Below are positions 48,001-56,378 of a stretch of DNA of 57,982 nt, in pieces. Source of the stretch: Hellea sp. (GTDB lineage: Bacteria; Pseudomonadota; Alphaproteobacteria; Caulobacterales; Maricaulaceae); contig JAHDEZ010000013.1 in assembly GCA_020628425.1 (NCBI GenBank), forward strand, positions 1-57,982, given 5' to 3'. Each line of letters starts with the position of its first letter. Position 1 is the stretch's first letter. The notes under the pieces are model-generated. The model made no database searches. It was not told where the DNA came from and saw only the letters and a list, made by a program, of their open reading frames with translations. The position numbers were made by a program, and so were the translations under genes.

Positions 48001-49448
48001 TAAGACATTCCTTTGATGGGAAGCATTTCAGGTTTATTGGCCACTTGGCTGGCCATTGGCCACGCACAAAAATCTGCGGCATAATAGGCACCAGGGTTAT
48101 GATTTCCCGAAGCTCCGGGCCCACCAAACGGAAGAAAACTCGCGGCACCTGTCGTAGGTCGATTAAAGTTCACCACACCAGCTCGAATGCGAGCTCTAAA
48201 ACTATCCCATAATTCCGCCTCATCGGAAATCAAACCTGCGGCTAAGCCAAACCGTGTATTATTAGCTTCCCGTATGGCCGCGTCCCAATCAGAGGCACGT
48301 ATAATTTGCAAGACAGGTCCGAATATTTCTTCATCCGGAACATCAATCCCTGTAACATCATAAATTCCGGGCTCGACATATGCGGAACCAGTTTCAGAAA
48401 TTTTTGCCTCTCTCAAGAGCCTAGCGCCTCTTGAAACCAAATCAGACGCAGATTTGACAACATGTTCGGCCACGATCGCATTGACAACCGGGCCGGTCGA
48501 AGCCTTATCCCCATCTTTCCAACTCCCCAAAACCAACTGGTCTCTTTGCGCCAAAAGTTCTGCAATAATTTCGTTTCCAACTTCGTTGTCGGGAAGAATA
48601 AATCGACGTGTACAGGTACATCGCTGACCTGAGGTGATAAACGCGGATTGCAATGCAATACTTGCGGCGGCACTCGGGTCCGCGGTGTTCCAGGCTATCA
48701 GTGGATTATTCCCCCCCATCTCAAGCGCTAAAATTATTTCCGGTCGACCTCCAAACAGTTTATGTATGTAGGCACCCGTGGATGCAGAACCCGTAAATAA
48801 GACGCCATCCAGTTCAGGATTAGCGAGAATGGCTGCCCCCGTATTCCGGCCACCCTGAACCATATTAATGACACCTTTTGGAAAGCCCGCCTTCTCGTAA
48901 AGTTTTGTCAATGCCTCACCGACTGCGGGGCATTGTTCACTGGGTTTAAAAACAACCGTATTACCCGCAATCAACGCCGGCAAAATTTGTCCGTTGGGTA
49001 AATGTGCTGGAAAATTATAAGGCCCTAGCACGGCCATGACACCGTATGCTCGGTGTTGAAGTTGGGCTTCCCCAAATGTCGTTTCACGGACCAAACTGCC
49101 GGTTCTATCCTCAAAAGCCTGAATGGAAATATCGGCCTTCGCGGACAGAGCGCCACTTTCGCCTATAGCGTCCCAAAGAACTTTTCCAGTTTCTTTGGCA
49201 ATTAAGAGTCCCATTTCGGCCTTAGCCTCAATTGCCAAATCCTTGAATTTATGAACTATTTCAATCCGTTCCGACAAGGGACGCACTGACCAATCATCAA
49301 AGGCACCTCTAGCGGCGTCGAATGCCGCCTCAACCTGCTGCGTATCTGCCTCCTGACCTGACCAAAGTTCGTCACCATGCGCCGGATCCGTACTATTAAA
49401 CTTGACGCCGCCACCAAGTGTCCATGCACCATTTATAAAATTTGTCAT
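48000..49448 (-). CDS. astD: succinylglutamate-semialdehyde dehydrogenase
   Basis: A 482-residue NAD-dependent aldehyde dehydrogenase of the AstD type, oxidising succinylglutamate semialdehyde to succinylglutamate. The catalytic Glu is in LALEMGGNNPL and the nucleophile Cys in SGQRCTCTRR; VLGPYNFPAHLPNGQI is typical of AstD. ATG 49448 overlaps the astA stop (ATGA); the extra ATG at 49460 is less likely. Third in the operon. The family assignment rests on these motifs and on its astA/astB neighbours. Confidence 0.95.
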   Translation of the reverse strand: MTNFINGAWTLGGGVKFNSTDPAHGDELWSGQEADTQQVEAAFDAARGAFDDWSVRPLSERIEIVHKFKDLAIEAKAEMGLLIAKETGKVLWDAIGESGALSAKADISIQAFEDRTGSLVRETTFGEAQLQHRAYGVMAVLGPYNFPAHLPNGQILPALIAGNTVVFKPSEQCPAVGEALTKLYEKAGFPKGVINMVQGGRNTGAAILANPELDGVLFTGSASTGAYIHKLFGGRPEIILALEMGGNNPLIAWNTADPSAAASIALQSAFITSGQRCTCTRRFILPDNEVGNEIIAELLAQRDQLVLGSWKDGDKASTGPVVNAIVAEHVVKSASDLVSRGARLLREAKISETGSAYVEPGIYDVTGIDVPDEEIFGPVLQIIRASDWDAAIREANNTRFGLAAGLISDEAELWDSFRARIRAGVVNFNRPTTGAASFLPFGGPGASGNHNPGAYYAADFCAWPMASQVANKPEMLPIKGMS

Positions 49449-50458
49449 CGTTTTATCCAAATTCGCACATCATCGTTTTCTCTCAAAAGCAGAGCTTCCA
49501 AATCCGCTTTACGCATAAGCAATTGCTCTCCGTCAAAATCAATATTAGTCATAATGCAGCGGAAATTTCCGAAATTCTCATTGCTGACCATTGCTTTTAA
49601 TTTTAACGCCCCATCATCTGGTTTGGGACTTAATACGCGGCTATTTTTTATGGTGGAAATATCCTGCGTTGGTACACTCATTGACGGACCTCCGTCAAAA
49701 ATATCGATCATACCGTTATATCGAAACCCTTCTGCCTCAAGGAATTTTCTGGCACCAATCCCCGCCGGATGAGTTTTCCCCATCACCGCTCGCGCCGCTT
49801 CCGGAAGAAGCTCCACATAAATCGGATATCTGGGCATCAGATCCAAGATGAACTGGCTATCCTGTTCTGCGGAAATGTGGTCGGCCTCTGTGAAATCCAT
49901 TTGGAAAAATTTTCGACCAATAGCCTCCCAGAACGGCGAATGTCCGCCTTCATCCACATGTCCTCGCAATTCGGATACAACTAGATCAGAAAATCTATTC
50001 ACATCCGTCGCCATCAACATATACCGGCACTGTGAAATAAGCCGTCCTGCGCCCGTTCCTCTCATTTCAGGTAACACATATAATGACCCAACTTCAGTCG
50101 CACCATTATATTCATTAACCATCATCAATACGTCCATGTCATACCGACGATTCGTCACGGCAGATTTGCGTCCTATTTTCAAAATACGAAAATTGAAAAA
50201 AGGATCTTTTATGCCAATCTGGGCTTTAATCGCACTCATGCCGACGACTTTTCCGCTGATCTTATCCTCTAAGAGCAGTAGATAAACATGATCCGGTGAG
50301 ACAGATGAGCTGCTTTCAAAACTTACAATCGAATGTCGTAAACGAGCACCTAATTTATCCTGGCCGACGGCCAAAGAGGTAAACCCGGGGCCTGCTTGCC
50401 GTGCCAACTCCAATATCGCATCCAGGTCTTCAATATTTGCGGGACGGGCTATCAACAT
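49445..50458 (-). CDS. astA: arginine N-succinyltransferase
   Basis: A 337-residue AstA-type GNAT-like acyltransferase that succinylates arginine using succinyl-CoA, the first step of the AST pathway. Motifs include VGSLYVLPEMRGTGAGRLISQCRY (split after ETR), LRGHVDEGGHSPFWEAIGRKFF and the region YVELLPEAARAVMGKTHPAG. It overlaps the M20 gene upstream by seven bases and astD downstream by four. Only one astA copy is present, not the duplicated AruF/AruG form of Pseudomonas. Confidence 0.95.
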   Translation of the reverse strand: MLIARPANIEDLDAILELARQAGPGFTSLAVGQDKLGARLRHSIVSFESSSSVSPDHVYLLLLEDKISGKVVGMSAIKAQIGIKDPFFNFRILKIGRKSAVTNRRYDMDVLMMVNEYNGATEVGSLYVLPEMRGTGAGRLISQCRYMLMATDVNRFSDLVVSELRGHVDEGGHSPFWEAIGRKFFQMDFTEADHISAEQDSQFILDLMPRYPIYVELLPEAARAVMGKTHPAGIGARKFLEAEGFRYNGMIDIFDGGPSMSVPTQDISTIKNSRVLSPKPDDGALKLKAMVSNENFGNFRCIMTNIDFDGEQLLMRKADLEALLLRENDDVRIWIKR

Positions 50459-51714
50459 GACTGAGGTTTTGCCAGTGCAAGGGTTTTAGCTTTTTGGGCA
50501 TCAAACTCGCCAGAGGCGATTTTCATCAATATAAGGGTCGATAATTGTGCCCGCTCAACGAGGCTGGGAAGTTTGACAAATTCACGATCCGAGTGAATAT
50601 CACCGCCACGAACCCCCAAAGTGTCCACATTGGGACAACCCGATGCCCAAAGGTTATTTCCCTCGCACACACCACCACTTGGACTCCAACGTATATCTTG
50701 TCCAAGGAGCCCTCCCGCTCTTTTGACCCAATCAAAAATCATTGCATTAGCCGGCGCCATAGGTTTAGGCGGTCTCGTAAAATCCCCGGTTAACTCGGCG
50801 GATATCCCGTCTTTAGCATTTATTTGGTCCAGAATTTCAGAAAACCTGTTCCGGATCCATTGCATATCCTCAGTTTTCAGCATTCTAACATTAAAACGAC
50901 CAACAGCTAATTCCGGCACTATGTTAGAGGCACCGCCCCCATCTATTTTCGCCATATTAAAAGTGACGCCTTCTCGTTGACCATTCAGCTGATCAAGAGC
51001 CATCGTAAACTCTGCCATAGCCGCTATAGCGTTTCGGCCAAGATGATGCTCCCTTCCCGCATGGGCGGCTTTACCCTTAATAATGACAGCAAAATTCCCG
51101 CTTCCTTTTCGAGCTCCAGCCATCGAACCATCGGCCAAGGCAGGTTCATAAGTAAGTCCAATATGAGATTTCCTGCCCAATTCAGCGAGAAGTTTCGCAG
51201 ATCCGGGAGACCCAATCTCTTCATCAGGGCTAAGCAGAACATTATACCCAATTTGAGATTTACTAGTTGTTTTCTCGAAGGCAGATAGCGCTGTTAACAT
51301 AACGAGGATTCCGCCTTTCATGTCTGCCACACCAGGTCCATTGACCGTTTGTTCATCTAGATATTCCGGTGTTTGAAACTGACTGTCTTTGGGAAAAACC
51401 GTATCATAATGGCCTGTAAGCACGAGTTGAACAGGCGCATCTGGCCGAACTTGAATTTGTAAGGCCGGTGCATATTCAACTGATTCTACACGCCCCTTTG
51501 CGGAAACAAATTCCCCTTTGGACAATGCGGGTTCAGACATTTCCCCAGGCAGAATTTTAAAAGCGGTCGCCAGCGCACTTCGCATGTCATCCAGTCCCTG
51601 AGCATTTCGGCTACCGGAATTAATAGCAGACCAGTCCAGTAAGGTGGTAATCAATTGGCTCTCGTTGGATGAAATAGCATCAATGATGTATTTCTCTTCC
51701 TGTTCAATCCTCAC
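50452..51714 (-). CDS. M20 family hydrolase, first gene of the AST operon
   Basis: A 420-residue M20 metallopeptidase/deacylase. Zinc-site segments are LTGHYDTVFP, GPGVADMKGGI and SPDEEIGSPGS; the dimerisation domain follows (FNVRMLKTED). The start is GTG 51714 with AGGGG six bases upstream. It overlaps astA, so it belongs to the operon. The usual last enzyme of AST, AstE succinylglutamate desuccinylase, is missing; an M20 enzyme could fill that role, since M20 includes ArgE and DapE, which hydrolyse similar N-acyl amino acids. That is inference. The sequence is not AstE. Confidence 0.88.
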   Translation of the reverse strand: MRIEQEEKYIIDAISSNESQLITTLLDWSAINSGSRNAQGLDDMRSALATAFKILPGEMSEPALSKGEFVSAKGRVESVEYAPALQIQVRPDAPVQLVLTGHYDTVFPKDSQFQTPEYLDEQTVNGPGVADMKGGILVMLTALSAFEKTTSKSQIGYNVLLSPDEEIGSPGSAKLLAELGRKSHIGLTYEPALADGSMAGARKGSGNFAVIIKGKAAHAGREHHLGRNAIAAMAEFTMALDQLNGQREGVTFNMAKIDGGGASNIVPELAVGRFNVRMLKTEDMQWIRNRFSEILDQINAKDGISAELTGDFTRPPKPMAPANAMIFDWVKRAGGLLGQDIRWSPSGGVCEGNNLWASGCPNVDTLGVRGGDIHSDREFVKLPSLVERAQLSTLILMKIASGEFDAQKAKTLALAKPQSC

Positions 51715-51807
51715 AGAATACCCCTTAATAATATGTCACTGGAAGTTACGGTGTCGAATCCGGGAAAGTAAACCAAAAATCCCTTATTGATAAAATAATC
51801 TTGCGCG

Positions 51808-51832
51808 AAAAAAAAGCCCGGCATAGCCGGGC
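51808..51832 (-). terminator. rho-independent terminator of the OmpA-family gene
   Basis: On the minus strand GCCCGGC-TAT-GCCGGGC is a perfect 7-bp GC stem with a 3-base loop, followed by eight T. It lies about 25 bases past the stop at 51857. Confidence 0.94.
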
Positions 51833-51856
51833 CCAAATTTCAAATGTCAAACCTGA

Positions 51857-53269
51857 CTAGTTGGTGACGTATGCACCAGCTTGCATCAGCTTGATCAGAA
51901 CTTCTGTACGACGGTTCAGCTGTTCCTTTACACCATCTCCAGTTGGTACGAATGGCTGAGTTTCGCCCATACCGCTTGATGAGATGATTGCGGAATTGAT
52001 ACCTTGACGCACTAACTCGTCCAGGGCGTCTTTAGCACGACGCTCTGACAGAGCCAAATTGTAGGCAGCAGAACCAGATGTGTCAGTGTGGCCAACAACA
52101 TTGATGTTTTCGACCTGACAGAATTCACCGATGTCAAGAATACGATTAATAGTCGCGCGTGTTTCAGCAGACTGACCTTTGTCGAATTCATAATAGATGA
52201 TTTCCTGACGGTATTCATTGGCACACAGGCTACCGATAGTCTCACCTGAGCGAGTCTGTGGCGGACATGCTGCGAGGTCACTCACAACAGTAACACCATC
52301 CCAGCAAGTGTAGGTCACTGGCTCAGGAGGACAGCTCGCGCCGGAACCTTCTTCATAGCTAGATCCGTCCCAACAGCTGATCATACGAACGGGCTCTGGC
52401 TCAGGAGGACATGTTCCGCCGGAACCTTCCTTGTAGCTCGAACCATCCCAACAGCTGATCATGCGAGGTTCGACCGGGCAATCACCGATCATTTTAACCT
52501 TGTCGCCATTCCAACAAGTTACCATTGGGGCTGGAGAGCTGAGCTTGTAGCGCAGACCTGTCAGCAACATATGTGCTCCAGCGTCTTCAACCCACATCAT
52601 GCCAGTTCCATCCGGCGTAAAGCCAGAAGATGTTGTTGTGCCATCAAATCCGAGGTCTTCGAAGCTTTTCTGATAGCGATACTGAGTGTCCCAAGTCAGA
52701 CGGTCTGAGATGTCATATCCCAAGCCGGCCATGACTTGCCACGCCCAAGCGTTATCCCAGTCACTGACATTACAAGCGGCGTTAGTACCGTTCGTACAGA
52801 TTGGATTAAAGTTATATACGGCTGGCGTGACTGACGTATTGAACAGACCATGCGCCTGTGTGTCCGCTTTCGCACGCATTTTACCGATACCGGCACCGAC
52901 ATATGGTTCCCAGTTACCGAACTCATCAAAATCGTAAAGCGCATTGACCATAAGTGTGTTCGTGCGCAATTTGTGGAATGTGTTAGCCGCTTGGCTCACC
53001 TGGCCCATATCGGTCCAAAGAGACGTTCCGTCAAGCTCAACACGCCAGTTATTACCCAAATCATACCCAAGACCTAAAGCCCAGGCAAAGTTGCCTTCAC
53101 TTTCAGTATCACCGGCGATGATCCCTGTATGGTCATTATCAGTGTGCAGACCGTAACCGGCCTGACCGCGCAGATACCAACCTTTGTCATCGTGGTCATC
53201 CGCATGAGCTATGACAGGCACTGCCATCATTGCGGTTGCTGCGACCGCTGTAAGAAGCTTTTGCTTCAT
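51857..53269 (-). CDS. OmpA-family outer membrane protein with CWDG repeats
   Basis: A 470-residue outer-membrane protein. The signal peptide (VAATAMMAVPVIAHA) is followed by an 8-strand-type beta-barrel (GWYLRGQAGYGLHTD, about residues 24-245), then a Cys-rich repeat linker (about 252-337), then an OmpA peptidoglycan-binding domain (YYEFDKGQSAETRATINRI and NINVVGHTDTSGSAAYNLALS). ATG 53269 has GGAGG six bases upstream; the longer frame to 53326 is rejected. It probably anchors the outer membrane to peptidoglycan and may be abundant, given its strong terminator and clean leader. Confidence 0.93.
   Translation of the reverse strand: MKQKLLTAVAATAMMAVPVIAHADDHDDKGWYLRGQAGYGLHTDNDHTGIIAGDTESEGNFAWALGLGYDLGNNWRVELDGTSLWTDMGQVSQAANTFHKLRTNTLMVNALYDFDEFGNWEPYVGAGIGKMRAKADTQAHGLFNTSVTPAVYNFNPICTNGTNAACNVSDWDNAWAWQVMAGLGYDISDRLTWDTQYRYQKSFEDLGFDGTTTSSGFTPDGTGMMWVEDAGAHMLLTGLRYKLSSPAPMVTCWNGDKVKMIGDCPVEPRMISCWDGSSYKEGSGGTCPPEPEPVRMISCWDGSSYEEGSGASCPPEPVTYTCWDGVTVVSDLAACPPQTRSGETIGSLCANEYRQEIIYYEFDKGQSAETRATINRILDIGEFCQVENINVVGHTDTSGSAAYNLALSERRAKDALDELVRQGINSAIISSSGMGETQPFVPTGDGVKEQLNRRTEVLIKLMQAGAYVTN
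52260..52516 (-). repeat. tandem coding repeat, Cys-Trp-Asp/Asn-Gly units
   Basis: Four degenerate copies of a roughly 25-28-residue unit within the OmpA-family gene. Each begins TCWNG, SCWDG or TCWDG and ends in CPP or CPV. The two central copies are almost identical at DNA level (period about 81 bases; shared core CCCAACAGCTGATCAT). They form a disulfide-capable linker between barrel and peptidoglycan domains. Confidence 0.8.
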
Positions 53270-53285
53270 GTTTTTTCCTCCGACA

Positions 53286-53319
53286 GCGGCGATATTGCCG
53301 CAATTTAGTTTACGTAAAC
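53286..53319 (-). promoter_or_regulatory. leader dyads of the OmpA-family gene
   Basis: Within 50 bases upstream of ATG 53269 lie GCGGC-6-GCCGC (53286-53301) and a perfect 12-base palindrome, GTTTACGTAAAC (53308-53319). The palindrome could be an operator; the GC hairpin would be in the leader of any transcript from further upstream. About 100 bases further up are two T8 tracts (53420-53445) that could bend DNA or act as an UP element. Confidence 0.4.
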
Positions 53320-53513
53320 AAAGCATTTCAGACTCTACACAGGCGGAACCTGAGAGTCATGCCACGCTTCGGTACATGATTTGAATGGTTTTGACCACAT
53401 AAGATTATGAAATTCGCAAGTTTTTTTTGATTTTTTTTCAAAAAAGTTGCCGAAATACATCACATCGCGTTTTAAAACACCATTCCACTGTATCAATTAA
53501 CACTTACGAAAAA

Positions 53514-53590
53514 TGGTGAGCCCGCACGGACTCGAACCGTGGACATCCTCATTAAAAGTGAGGCGCTCTACCAACTGAGCTACGGGCTCC
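53514..53590 (-). tRNA. tRNA-Lys (TTT)
   Basis: Minus-strand cloverleaf with acceptor GGAGCCC/GGGCTCA-type ends, anticodon stem CCTCA/TGAGG, loop CTTTTAA (anticodon TTT), T arm CACGG-TTCGAGT-CCGTG, and an encoded CCA. It lies 70 bases past the tgt stop in the same direction. Confidence 0.96.
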
Positions 53591-53660
53591 TTTTAAGGAG
53601 CGCGGAACCTAATGTCGACTTAGTCACGGGTCAAGTGCAAAAATCGACGAAATTAGTCCA

Positions 53661-54788
53661 TTATGCCGCACCGTAATTTCGGCGAAATTCTAATCTGAAT
53701 TCATCATAAGAATTCGAAAGAATTGCCTCCCGGATCCTCTTCATCAAGTCCTCAAAATAGGCAATATTATGCCAACTTAATATCATAGAGCCTAGCAATT
53801 CACCACTGCGTACCAGGTGATGGAGATAAGCCTTGGAGTAATCCTGACTAGCCGGGCAATCGATTTTATCGTTCAATGGCGAATTATCCTCAGAAAACCT
53901 GGCGTTCTTTATATTTACCGGGCCAAAATCCGTCCAAACTTGACCATGTCGTCCTGAGCGGGTTGGAATGACGCAATCGAACATGTCCACCCCCCTGTAA
54001 ACGGCTTCAACCAGATCAATAGGTTTTCCTACACCCATCAGATATCTGGGGCGCCCAGTCGGCAAATTGTGAACTGTGAAATCCAACACTTCACACATCT
54101 TTTCATGGCCCTCCCCCACGGCAAGACCTCCAATGGCATAGCCACCATAACCGCCAGATGCGCTTTGGGCGATACTTGCTTCAGCACTGATTTTACGCAA
54201 CTCAGGAAAGATAGATCCCTGAATAATTGCAAACAAAGTTTGATGTTCTCTCCGCCCGAAGGCCTTTAAAGAGCGTTCCCCCCAACGCAGCGACAACTCC
54301 ATTGATTCCCGAGCTCGTTCAAATGTAGAGGGATATTCAGTGCACTCATCGAATTGCATTGAGATATCGGCACCGAGTAAATCAGCCTGTATTTCAATTG
54401 AGCGTTCAGGTGTCAGCATGTACTTTGAACCATCAATATGGCTCTGAAAACTAACGCCCTCTTCCGTAATTTTTCGCAATTTAGACAATGACCAGACCTG
54501 AAATCCGCCCGAATCCGTCAAAATAGGTCCGTCCCATCCACTAAATGTGTGGAGTCCGCCGAGTTTCTTCACCCGTTCAGCCCCCGGTCGAAGCATGAGA
54601 TGATAAGTATTGCCCAAGATGATGTCGGCTCCGGTATCCCGCACCTGATTCATATAAAGGCCTTTTACAGTACCGGCAGTTCCAACCGGCATAAAAGCGG
54701 GTGTTTGAATATCACCTCTAGAAGTCTTTAAAATACCCGTTCGGGCAGCGCCGTCAGTGGCCGATATATCAAAGGGAAAAATAGCCAT
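53661..54788 (-). CDS. tgt: queuine tRNA-ribosyltransferase
   Basis: A 375-residue TGT, which swaps guanine-34 of GUN-anticodon tRNAs for preQ1 on the way to queuosine. The catalytic Asp pair is in [12 protein letters not shown] and [15 protein letters not shown]; base-recognition motifs [10 protein letters not shown] and MGVGKP are intact. The zinc site is not: family members normally have Cys-x-Cys-x2-Cys before YSRAYLHHL, while here the stretch is [17 protein letters not shown], leaving one Cys of three. The distal His is in [12 protein letters not shown]. It follows queA by two bases in the coaD-cyclophilin-queA-tgt operon. Confidence 0.95.
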   Translation of the reverse strand: MAIFPFDISATDGAARTGILKTSRGDIQTPAFMPVGTAGTVKGLYMNQVRDTGADIILGNTYHLMLRPGAERVKKLGGLHTFSGWDGPILTDSGGFQVWSLSKLRKITEEGVSFQSHIDGSKYMLTPERSIEIQADLLGADISMQFDECTEYPSTFERARESMELSLRWGERSLKAFGRREHQTLFAIIQGSIFPELRKISAEASIAQSASGGYGGYAIGGLAVGEGHEKMCEVLDFTVHNLPTGRPRYLMGVGKPIDLVEAVYRGVDMFDCVIPTRSGRHGQVWTDFGPVNIKNARFSEDNSPLNDKIDCPASQDYSKAYLHHLVRSGELLGSMILSWHNIAYFEDLMKRIREAILSNSYDEFRLEFRRNYGAA

Positions 54789-54790
54789 AT

Positions 54791-55843
54791 TTAATTGGCC
54801 CAGATCAAACTGGCGTCACCATAAGAATAAAACTTATACCCCGATGCGATGGCATGCGCATATGCGCCTTGCATAGCCCTTATCCCGCCCATGGCACAAA
54901 CAAGCATAAATAGTGTAGATTTAGGCAAGTGAAAATTTGTCATCAGCCCATCAATTACCTGAAATTCGTAACCGGGTGTAATAAAAATGTCGGTTGCCCC
55001 GGACTTTGCTGTCATTCTTCCGCCCTGACTAGCGCTCTCCAGCGCCCGTAATGATGTTGTTCCAACAGCGATGACCCGACCACCTGCCGCCTTTGTCGCA
55101 TTGATTTTTTTGGCTACATCCTCGCTGACTTCATACCATTCTTCATGCATGACGTGCTGTGATACATTTTCAGTTTTTACCGGCAAGAAGGTCCCGGCCC
55201 CAACATGTAAAGTAACAGAGGCAATTGCGACACCTTTTTCCTCCAGTTTGGCAAGTAAGTATTTCGTAAAATGCAAACCCGCCGTAGGCGCTGCCACCGA
55301 CCCCGTTTTATCTGCATAAACCGTCTGGTAATCCTCGTTATCTTGTTCATCAACGGCCCGCTGTCGAGCAATATAAGGCGGTAGAGGCATCTGCCCAACA
55401 TCTCCGAAAGCTTGCATCAACTCATCACCGTTCAAATTAAACTGCAATTCGATCTCGCCGCCATCAAACTTCTCTGTGACTGTTCCTTTTAATTGCGACG
55501 AAAAATGAAGTCCGTCGCCAAGGCGCAGTCTTTTTGCAGGCTTCACAAAAGCCCGCCAGTTTCGCTCACTTATATTTTTGTGTAGGTTGACCTGAACGCT
55601 TACGTCCCCTCCACCACCTTCCGGCCTGGCAGGGCGAATGCCTTTTAAGGACGCTGGGAATACGCGACTAGTATTAACGACTAACAAGTCTCCTGATTTG
55701 AGCAATTTTGGCAAATCAGAAACATGTAAGTCCTTTAGACTTTGCTTTCCGACCACCAACAAACGCGAGCTATCGCGCGGCGATGCCGGCCTAAGGGCAA
55801 TTGCCTCATCGGGAAGCTCAAAATCGAAATCCGATAGATTCAT
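54791..55843 (-). CDS. queA: S-adenosylmethionine:tRNA ribosyltransferase-isomerase
   Basis: A 350-residue QueA, which makes epoxyqueuosine on tRNA from preQ1 after Tgt. Motifs include [25 protein letters not shown] at the N-terminus (split), [24 protein letters not shown] and [11 protein letters not shown] 55843 aligns with the family N-terminus; the in-frame ATG at 55879 is possible, and neither has a strong ribosome-binding site. It is co-transcribed with tgt. Confidence 0.96.
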   Translation of the reverse strand: MNLSDFDFELPDEAIALRPASPRDSSRLLVVGKQSLKDLHVSDLPKLLKSGDLLVVNTSRVFPASLKGIRPARPEGGGGDVSVQVNLHKNISERNWRAFVKPAKRLRLGDGLHFSSQLKGTVTEKFDGGEIELQFNLNGDELMQAFGDVGQMPLPPYIARQRAVDEQDNEDYQTVYADKTGSVAAPTAGLHFTKYLLAKLEEKGVAIASVTLHVGAGTFLPVKTENVSQHVMHEEWYEVSEDVAKKINATKAAGGRVIAVGTTSLRALESASQGGRMTAKSGATDIFITPGYEFQVIDGLMTNFHLPKSTLFMLVCAMGGIRAMQGAYAHAIASGYKFYSYGDASLIWAN

Positions 55844-55909
55844 GGCCGCTGTTACTAGCGACCACGTTTTATTATTCAAGCCGTAATTGGACTGTATTGT
55901 AAGGTAGGC

Positions 55910-56368
55910 TTATTGAACAGTGGCTTTGACAATTTTTCCGGGATAGCGGGGGGGCTCGCCCTTTGGCAGCGCGTCTATCAATTCCATACCGCTTTCAACA
56001 ATGCCCCAAACAGAATACTGTCCGTCAAGGAAAGTGGCATCATCAAAACAGATGAAAAACTGCGAACTGGCCGAATTTGGATTGGCCGACCGCGCCATTG
56101 AACAAACACCTCGGATATGAGGCTCTTTTGAAAACTCCCCCGGTATATTGGCGTCAGCTCCTCCGGTTCCTGTCCCTTTCGGACAACCGCCCTGCGCCAT
56201 AAAACCGTCTATGACGCGATGAAAGGTCAGCCCGTCATAAAACCCTTCGCCTGCGAGACGCGTGATTTGCGTACAATGCGCAGGCGCTAAATCCGGGCGA
56301 AGCTTTATGACAACATCACCGCTTTGACCGGTCTGTGTGTCGATAGATAGAATGAGTTTCTCAGACAT
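55910..56368 (-). CDS. ppiB: cytoplasmic cyclophilin peptidyl-prolyl isomerase
   Basis: A 152-residue single-domain cyclophilin with no signal peptide. Catalytic-site motifs are FHRVIDGFMAQGGCPKGTG and MARSANPNSASSQFFICF. It speeds proline isomerisation in the cytoplasm. GGA lies upstream of the ATG. It lies ten bases after the exported cyclophilin and 66 bases before queA. Its gene symbol follows the PpiB-type length and location. Confidence 0.93.
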   Translation of the reverse strand: MSEKLILSIDTQTGQSGDVVIKLRPDLAPAHCTQITRLAGEGFYDGLTFHRVIDGFMAQGGCPKGTGTGGADANIPGEFSKEPHIRGVCSMARSANPNSASSQFFICFDDATFLDGQYSVWGIVESGMELIDALPKGEPPRYPGKIVKATVQ

Positions 56369-56378
56369 AGTATTTCCT

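Noticed and set aside
52260..52516. Repeat region as a CRISPR or minisatellite
   Set aside because: The repeats are in frame within a coding gene, differ at many positions and have no unique spacers.
53415..53450. T8 tracts as a terminator for tRNA-Lys
   Set aside because: No GC-rich hairpin precedes the tracts on the minus strand, and they lie about 70-100 bases past the tRNA 3' end.
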